64,000 bases of DNA from Streptomyces sp. R41 (lineage in GTDB: Bacteria; Actinomycetota; Actinomycetes; Streptomycetales; Streptomycetaceae), in contig NZ_CP163443.1 in NCBI RefSeq assembly GCF_041053055.1, forward strand, positions 8,229,001 through 8,293,000, read 5' to 3'. A program made the position numbers and the translations under genes. Below the pieces are notes generated by a model. That model worked only from the letters and a program-made list of their open reading frames with translations, was not told the origin of the DNA and made no database searches. Below are positions 59,016-64,000 of the stretch, in pieces; within the stretch, counting starts at the first letter, position 1, and every line of letters starts with the position of its first letter.

Positions 59016-60692
59016 ATGACGACGACGAGCGCGACGGACGAGTTCCGGGCCGCGCGGGACTTCCTGTTGGAGCACCGCGAGGACTACACGGCGGCCTACG
59101 AGGGTTTCGGCTGGCCCCGCCCGGAGTACTTCAACTGGGCACTCGACTGGTTCGACGTCATCGCGCGGGGCAACGACCGCACCGCCCTGCACATCGTCGA
59201 GGAGGACGGAGAGCGCACCGAGGTCTCCTTCGCCGAGATGTCCGAACGCTCGAACCAGGTGGCCAACTGGCTGCGCGCGCAGGGCGTGGGCGCCGAGGAC
59301 CGCATCCTCGTGATGCTCGGCAACCAGGTCGAGCTGTGGGAGACGGCCCTCGCCGCGATGAAGCTGCGCGCCGTCGTCATCCCGGCCACCCCGCTGCTGG
59401 GCGCCGCCGATCTGCGCGACCGCGTCGAGCGCGGCCGCGTCCGGCACGTCATCGTCCGGTCCGAGGACGCGGAGAAGTTCGGCGAGGTACCCGGCGGCTA
59501 CACCCGGATCGCGGTCGGCGGTGCGCGGCCCGGATGGCAGTCGTACGAGGAGACGTACACCGCCGACGCGCCCTTCGAGCCCGACGGTCCCACCCGGTCC
59601 GACGACCCGCTGATGCTCTACTTCACCTCGGGCACCACGGCCCGCCCCAAACTGGTCGAGCACACCCACGTCTCGTATCCGATCGGGCATCTGGCGACCA
59701 TGTACTGGATCGGGCTCAAGCCCGGTGACGTGCACCTGAACATCTCCTCGCCCGGCTGGGCCAAGCACGCCTGGTCCAATCTCTTCGCGCCCTGGAACGC
59801 GGAGGCCACCGTCTTCATCCACAACTACACGCGCTTCGACGCGGGCCGGCTGATGGCGGAGATGGACCGGGCGGGAGTGACGACGTTCTGTGCCCCGCCC
59901 ACCGTGTGGCGCATGCTCATCCAGGCCGATCTGACGCAGCTGCGGACCCGGCCGCGCGAGGCCGTCGCCGCGGGGGAGCCGCTCAACCCCGAGGTCATCG
60001 AGCAGGTGCGGCGCGCCTGGGGCGTCACCATCCGGGACGGCTTCGGGCAGACCGAGACGGCCGTGCAGGTCTCCAACAGCCCGGGGCAGCAGCTCAAGAC
60101 GGGTTCCATGGGGCGGCCCAGCCCCGGCTTCCGCGTCGAACTGCTCGACCCGGTGTCCGGCGCGCCGGGCGCGGACGAGGGCGAGATCTCGCTCGACCTG
60201 TCGACGCACCCCGTGGGCCTGATGACCGGTTACCACGGCGACGCCGACCGTACGGCGGAGGCGATGGCGGGCGGTTACTACCGCACCGGCGACATCGGCT
60301 CGCGCGACGCCGACGGCTACATCACGTACGTGGGCCGCGCCGACGACGTGTTCAAGGCCAGCGACTACAAGATCTCGCCCTTCGAGCTGGAGAGCGCGCT
60401 GCTGGAGCACGAGGCGGTCGCGGAAGCGGCCGTCGTGCCGGCGCCCGACGAGCTGAGGCTCGCCGTGCCGAAGGCGTACATCGTCCTCGCGGAGGGTTAC
60501 GAGCCGGGCCCCGACACCGCCAAGGTGCTCTTCGAGCACTCCCGCACGGTCCTCGCGCCGTACAAGCGCATCCGGCGCCTGGAGTTCGGGGCACTCCCCA
60601 AGACCGTGTCCGGCAAGATCCGCCGGATCGAGCTGCGCGAGGCCACGGCCGCGGGCTCGGACGCGGAGTACTGCGAGGAGGACTTCCGGTGA
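59016..60692 (+). CDS. Acyl-CoA synthetase (AMP-dependent ligase), acetyl/medium-chain-like
   Basis: 558 residues. Adenylate-forming motifs: [20 protein letters not shown] (20 residues; P-loop), [28 protein letters not shown] (core [12 protein letters not shown]), KISPFELES and the C-terminal catalytic Lys in [11 protein letters not shown]. The [15 protein letters not shown]-terminus is typical of ACSM/aromatic-acid ligases. It makes acyl-CoA from an acid, ATP and CoA. ATG at 59016 follows GAGGAGG. Its stop overlaps the second synthetase start (GTGA). Substrate (fatty versus aromatic acid) is not readable. Confidence 0.92.
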   Translation: MTTTSATDEFRAARDFLLEHREDYTAAYEGFGWPRPEYFNWALDWFDVIARGNDRTALHIVEEDGERTEVSFAEMSERSNQVANWLRAQGVGAEDRILVMLGNQVELWETALAAMKLRAVVIPATPLLGAADLRDRVERGRVRHVIVRSEDAEKFGEVPGGYTRIAVGGARPGWQSYEETYTADAPFEPDGPTRSDDPLMLYFTSGTTARPKLVEHTHVSYPIGHLATMYWIGLKPGDVHLNISSPGWAKHAWSNLFAPWNAEATVFIHNYTRFDAGRLMAEMDRAGVTTFCAPPTVWRMLIQADLTQLRTRPREAVAAGEPLNPEVIEQVRRAWGVTIRDGFGQTETAVQVSNSPGQQLKTGSMGRPSPGFRVELLDPVSGAPGADEGEISLDLSTHPVGLMTGYHGDADRTAEAMAGGYYRTGDIGSRDADGYITYVGRADDVFKASDYKISPFELESALLEHEAVAEAAVVPAPDELRLAVPKAYIVLAEGYEPGPDTAKVLFEHSRTVLAPYKRIRRLEFGALPKTVSGKIRRIELREATAAGSDAEYCEEDFR

Positions 60693-62296
60693 CCGAACTG
60701 TCGTACGCCCACGGCACGAGCACGACACCGCTGCTCGGCGACACGATCGGGGCCAACCTGGACCGGGCGATCGCCGCGTACCCCGGGCGTGACGCGCTGG
60801 TGGACGTGCCCTCCGGACGCCGTTGGACGTACGCCGAGTTCGGCGCCGCGGTGGACGAGGTGGCGCGCGGGCTGCTCGCCAGGGGCGTACTGAAGGGCGA
60901 CCGCGTCGGCATCTGGGCGATCAACTGCCCCGAGTGGGTGCTCGTCCAGTACGCGACCGCCCGCATCGGCGCGATCATGGTGAACATCAACCCGGCCTAT
61001 CGCGCACACGAGTTGGAGTACGTGTTGAGGCAGGCGGGCATCTCGGTCCTGATCGCCTCGCAGGAGCACAAGAGCAGCGACTACCGGGCTCTGGTCAACC
61101 AAGTCCGCGAGAAGTGCCCGGAGTTGCGGGACACGGTGTACATCGGCGACCCGTCGTGGGACGCCCTGACGGCGGGCGCCGCTTCCGTCGACCCTCGGCA
61201 ACTGACCGTCGCGGCAGCCGAGTTGAGCTGCGACGACCCGGTCAACATCCAGTACACCTCGGGCACCACGGGCTTCCCGAAGGGGGCCACGCTCTCCCAC
61301 CACAACATCCTCAACAACGGCTACTGGGTGGGCCGTACGGTCGGCTACACCGAGCAGGACCGGGTCTGTCTGCCCGTGCCCTTCTATCACTGTTTCGGCA
61401 TGGTCATGGGCAACCTCGGCGCCACCTCGCACGGCGCGTGCATCGTGATCCCCGCCCCGTCCTTCGACCCCGCGGCCACGCTGAAGGCCGTACAGCAGGA
61501 GCGCTGCACGTCGCTGTACGGCGTCCCCACGATGTTCATCGCGGAGTTGAACCTCGCCGACTTCGCGACCTACGAGCTGTCCTCCCTGCGCACCGGCATC
61601 ATGGCGGGCTCGCCCTGCCCGGTCGAGGTGATGAAGCGGGTGGTCGCCGAGATGCACATGGAGGAGGTCTCCATCTGCTACGGCATGACCGAGACCTCTC
61701 CGGTGTCCCTGCAGACGCGGATGGACGACGACCTGGAGCACCGCACGGGCACGGTCGGCCGTGTCCTGCCGCACATCGAGGTGAAGGTCGTCGACCCGGT
61801 GGATGGCGTGACCCAGCCGCGCGGCACCGCCGGTGAGCTGTGCACCCGCGGCTACAGCGTGATGCTCGGCTACTGGAACGAGCCAGAGAAGACCGCCGAG
61901 GCCATCGACCCCGGCCGCTGGATGCACACCGGCGACCTGGCCGTGATGCGCGAGGACGGCTATGTCGAGATCGTCGGGCGCATCAAGGACATGATCATCC
62001 GGGGCGGCGAGAACATCTACCCGCGCGAGATCGAGGAGTTCCTGTACGCCCATCCGAAGATCGCCGACGTCCAGGTGGTCGGCGTACCCCACGAGCGCTA
62101 CGGCGAGGAGGTGCTCGCCTGCGTCATCCCGCGCGACCCGGCCGACCCGCTGACGCTGGAGGAACTGCGGGCCTTCTGCGAGGGGCAGCTGGCGCACTAC
62201 AAGATCCCCAGCCGGCTGAGGATCCTGGAGTCCTTCCCGATGACCGTCTCGGGGAAGGTGAGGAAGATCGAGCTGCGGGAGACGTACGCCGATTAG
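60689..62296 (+). CDS. Acyl-CoA synthetase, fatty-acid type
   Basis: 535 residues. [20 protein letters not shown] (P-loop), [32 protein letters not shown] (core [12 protein letters not shown]), [17 protein letters not shown] and the C-terminal Lys in [13 protein letters not shown]. Closer to medium/long-chain fatty-acyl-CoA ligases than its partner. The GTG start overlaps the first synthetase stop by four bases, so the two enzymes are co-translated; two different ligases in one operon suggest either different acids or use of one product as starter for beta-oxidation. Divergent GAF-LuxR regulator upstream. Confidence 0.92.
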   Translation: MTELSYAHGTSTTPLLGDTIGANLDRAIAAYPGRDALVDVPSGRRWTYAEFGAAVDEVARGLLARGVLKGDRVGIWAINCPEWVLVQYATARIGAIMVNINPAYRAHELEYVLRQAGISVLIASQEHKSSDYRALVNQVREKCPELRDTVYIGDPSWDALTAGAASVDPRQLTVAAAELSCDDPVNIQYTSGTTGFPKGATLSHHNILNNGYWVGRTVGYTEQDRVCLPVPFYHCFGMVMGNLGATSHGACIVIPAPSFDPAATLKAVQQERCTSLYGVPTMFIAELNLADFATYELSSLRTGIMAGSPCPVEVMKRVVAEMHMEEVSICYGMTETSPVSLQTRMDDDLEHRTGTVGRVLPHIEVKVVDPVDGVTQPRGTAGELCTRGYSVMLGYWNEPEKTAEAIDPGRWMHTGDLAVMREDGYVEIVGRIKDMIIRGGENIYPREIEEFLYAHPKIADVQVVGVPHERYGEEVLACVIPRDPADPLTLEELRAFCEGQLAHYKIPSRLRILESFPMTVSGKVRKIELRETYAD

Positions 62297-62353
62297 GGCC
62301 TGTCGGCGGATCAGGTCGGAGGAAAGCAGCGGCGCATGATCCGCCGGGCAGGT
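62297..62353. terminator. Long imperfect hairpin between convergent genes, possibly a dispersed repeat
   Basis: Core arms GGCGGATCA (62305-62313) and TGATCCGCC (62337-62345), extended outward by GGCCTGTC against GGGCAGGTC, around a purine-rich loop. It directly follows the synthetase stop and precedes the convergent GNAT stop. Similar GGCCTGTC-GGCGGATCA elements recur in streptomycete genomes as I recall, unverified here. Confidence 0.6.
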
Positions 62354-62354
62354 C

Positions 62355-62870
62355 CTACGCCGTGTGGAGGGCTCTGCGCATGCAGACGCGTGGCCATCGG
62401 TCGAGGCCGTGCCCGGCCTCCGCGGCGCGGATCGTCCGCAGGCCGGGGGTGAGTTCGGCTTCTTCCAGGACGTGGAACCCGATGCGGAGGTAGTACGGAG
62501 CGTTCCACGGGACCTCCGCGAACGTGGTCAGCGTGAGACCGGTCAGGCCCTCCTCGCGTGCGCGGTCGGCGGCGTACGCGAGGAGAGCCCGGCCCACGCC
62601 CCGGTGCGCGGCACCCGGGTGGACCGAGATCTGCTCGATGTGGAGCGCGCCGTCCACCGGCTCGGCGATCAGATACGCCCGAGGAAGGTCCTCCCCGTCG
62701 ACGGCGACCCAGGCGTGGCCCGCCCGGCGGTAGCCGTCCAGCAGGTCCAGGGCGGGCGGCTCGTCGTCGGCGATGTCGGCCATGCCCAGTTCCCGGAAGG
62801 GGCCGCCCGCGGCGCGTTCGATGTCCTGGAGGGCGGGGAGCTCGTCGGGGGCCGTGCGGCGGATGCGCAT
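62355..62870 (-). CDS. GNAT-family N-acetyltransferase
   Basis: 171 residues. Acetyl-CoA binding motif A in IEQISVHPGAAHRGVGRALLAYA (core RGVGRALL), then LTLTTFAEVPWNAPYYLRIGF and late motif B. N-terminal MRIRRTAPDELPALQDIERAAG is typical of single-domain members acting on amines or small molecules. Cytoplasmic. The ATG lies 19 nt after the stop of the zinc-ribbon gene on the same strand, so the two may be co-transcribed. Substrate unknown. Confidence 0.9.
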   Translation of the reverse strand: MRIRRTAPDELPALQDIERAAGGPFRELGMADIADDEPPALDLLDGYRRAGHAWVAVDGEDLPRAYLIAEPVDGALHIEQISVHPGAAHRGVGRALLAYAADRAREEGLTGLTLTTFAEVPWNAPYYLRIGFHVLEEAELTPGLRTIRAAEAGHGLDRWPRVCMRRALHTA

Positions 62871-62889
62871 GCGTCGATTGTGCCGGTGG

Positions 62890-63822
62890 TCAGCCCGCGG
62901 TGGCGATGAGTTCGTCGGCCGGGCTGTTCACCGGCTGCGGGGTGCCCGTGAGGTCGAGGACGAAGAGGGGGACGCCGAGGGTGTCGGCCCGGGCACGGGC
63001 GTCGTCGGCGTAGCCCGCGAGGGAGAAGTACACACACCCCGCCGACTCCGTCATGGCCGTCAGCCACAGGCACTCCACGTCGCGGAACGAGGCCGGGCGG
63101 ACCGTGGGGTCCACCTGGGCCAGGATGCCGCGGGCGGCGAGCCCGATCCCGGACGGCGGCCGCTGGTCCGCCCGCCGGATGTCCCGGTAGCCGAGCCAGC
63201 GCAGATACAGCGCGGCCGCCGTGACGGCGTCCCGCGCGGTACGGATGGTGACCGGCTGGAACGCCGGGCGGGGCGCGGACGAGGGGGCGTGCGCAGACCT
63301 GCTTCTGCCCCGGTCCAGGTCCCTCTCTCGGTCCCGACCGCTGTCCTGGTCCCCGTCCTGCGGCGGTCCGTCCGTGTCGTGCGTCTCGTCGTCGGTCGTG
63401 CGCGGGAGGCCGTCCGGGGCGGTTCGCGCGCGGGATTCCCCGTTCCCGTCGGGGTGCGCGTCGGCGGCCGTGCCCGGCGCGAGCTCCGCGCGCTGCGGTC
63501 GCCGTACGCCTCGCACTCCTCGTACCCGTCGTACCGGAATCCGCAGCGTCGCCCCGCAGGAGCACCCCAGCTCGGGATGGGGCCACTGGCTGTCGCGGCC
63601 GCAGGCCTCGCAGCGCACCGTGACCCAGTCCTCGTCCCAGACGCGATGGGTGACGGGCGCCGGATCCGCGAGGCGGTCGAGGGGAGGCGTCACGGGCGCG
63701 CCGCACACGCACGGATACGACGGCGCCGCGTAGAGATGCTCGCGGCGGCAGGCCGGACACCGCACCGGCACGCTCTCGGCCATGGCCCACTCCAGGACGT
63801 CACGTCGGGACAGCGCGTCCAT
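62890..63822 (-). CDS. Two-zinc-ribbon protein with degenerate Mrr-like nuclease fold
   Basis: 310 residues. Two zinc ribbons: Cys22-x2-Cys25 with Cys38-x-Cys40, and Cys71-x2-Cys74 with Cys87-x-Cys89. A disordered acidic/basic linker (about 100-190) leads to a C-terminal domain (about 192-295) reading AALYLRWLGYRDIR, GLAARGILAQVDPT, SLAGYADDARARADTLGVPLF, which follows the Mrr-type restriction-endonuclease pattern. The usual catalytic Asp is replaced (GIGL) and the QxK motif reads QVD, so cleavage is unlikely. ATG at 63822 follows GGAGG; ATG at 63783 is also possible. Function unknown. Confidence 0.65.
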   Translation of the reverse strand: MDALSRRDVLEWAMAESVPVRCPACRREHLYAAPSYPCVCGAPVTPPLDRLADPAPVTHRVWDEDWVTVRCEACGRDSQWPHPELGCSCGATLRIPVRRVRGVRGVRRPQRAELAPGTAADAHPDGNGESRARTAPDGLPRTTDDETHDTDGPPQDGDQDSGRDRERDLDRGRSRSAHAPSSAPRPAFQPVTIRTARDAVTAAALYLRWLGYRDIRRADQRPPSGIGLAARGILAQVDPTVRPASFRDVECLWLTAMTESAGCVYFSLAGYADDARARADTLGVPLFVLDLTGTPQPVNSPADELIATAG

Positions 63823-63948
63823 CGTCCTCCAGGGAGGCGCCCTCCGGCAGGGAAACGGTTCGACAGCCACCGTCGGGTCCACTGAGGCGCCCACTCTTGA
63901 CGGCTTTCGGCGCGCCGCCTACATTGCTTCCAGATAGTAGAAGTTAGT

Positions 63949-63963
63949 TTCCGCAATACGGAA
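63949..63963. promoter_or_regulatory. TTCCG-N5-CGGAA dyad, IclR-type operator candidate
   Basis: Perfect 5-bp arms (TTCCG-CAATA-CGGAA) in an AT-rich stretch (63920-63965), 127 bp upstream of the zinc-ribbon gene and at the right window edge. The pattern resembles IclR-family operators used in allantoin/glyoxylate metabolism; the regulated gene may lie beyond the window. Confidence 0.45.
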
Positions 63964-64000
63964 TCCCGATCGCCCTTGGGGGTCGGGGAAGCCGCTGCGG

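Noticed and set aside
1..64000. tRNA genes, CRISPR array, IS elements or prophage
   Set aside because: No cloverleaf-type sequence, no regularly spaced repeats, and no transposase, integrase or phage structural gene among the recognisable products.

Overview
The window is a stretch of actinobacterial chromosome, almost certainly Streptomyces. It is very GC-rich with strong third-position GC bias, uses many GTG starts and GTGA stop/start overlaps, and carries typical streptomycete regulators (PucR, LAL-type LuxR, RsbW-like ATPase), secreted glycosidases, a CebR box and a DmdR/IdeR-type iron box. No tRNA, rRNA, CRISPR array, IS element or prophage was seen. Both edges are cut: a GH38 alpha-mannosidase runs off the left end, and the right end stops in a promoter region.

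Layout. 0-9.6 kb: alpha-mannosidase, an RsbW-like ATPase, a DUF2637 membrane protein, a FhuF-like Fe-S protein under an iron box, a GntR regulator and small hypotheticals. 7.9-16.9 kb: a purine-catabolism block (PucR regulator, three-subunit xanthine dehydrogenase, AzgA-type purine permease, XdhC cofactor-insertion protein). 17-22 kb: secreted GH6 cellulase behind a CebR box, SRPBCC protein, DUF2278 protein, lipoprotein polysaccharide deacetylase behind a double-dyad operator, and an AEC transporter. 22-28 kb: a three-gene arabinan-degradation operon (two GH43 enzymes with CBM13 and AbfB modules, and a Tat-exported GH127 with an inserted LamG domain). 28-32.9 kb: a flavin-based extracytosolic electron-transfer set (ApbE, FMN-binding lipid-side protein, ferric-reductase-like membrane protein) divergent from a two-component system.

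33.9-43.8 kb: an eight-gene aromatic-acid-type catabolic operon (two FAH-fold enzymes, cyclase-family hydrolase, FAD monooxygenase, ACMSD-like amidohydrolase, extradiol-type dioxygenase, SDR), divergent from a LysR regulator and followed by an MFS transporter. Its distal end is decayed: an SDR truncated near residue 69 is joined to the C-terminal part of a CoA-transferase beta subunit, and next to that lies the last ~55 residues of an acetoacetyl-CoA synthetase on the other strand.

43.8-64 kb: a 1468-residue secreted protein with a lysozyme/transglycosylase-like core and a golvesin-like domain, CorA, an AlkZ/YcaQ-type DNA glycosylase, LysE exporter with LysR regulator, tautomerase, secreted trypsin-like protease, two LuxR-type regulators flanking a cluster of short hairpins, a translationally coupled pair of acyl-CoA synthetases, a GNAT acetyltransferase, and a two-zinc-ribbon protein whose C-terminal half looks like a catalytically dead Mrr-type nuclease fold.

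The most interesting items are the giant secreted protein, the degenerate Mrr-like protein, the unassigned catabolic pathway with its deletion scar, the double TATACA-N5-TGTATA operator and the hairpin cluster at about 58 kb. All functions are read from sequence motifs by eye; no database search was possible.
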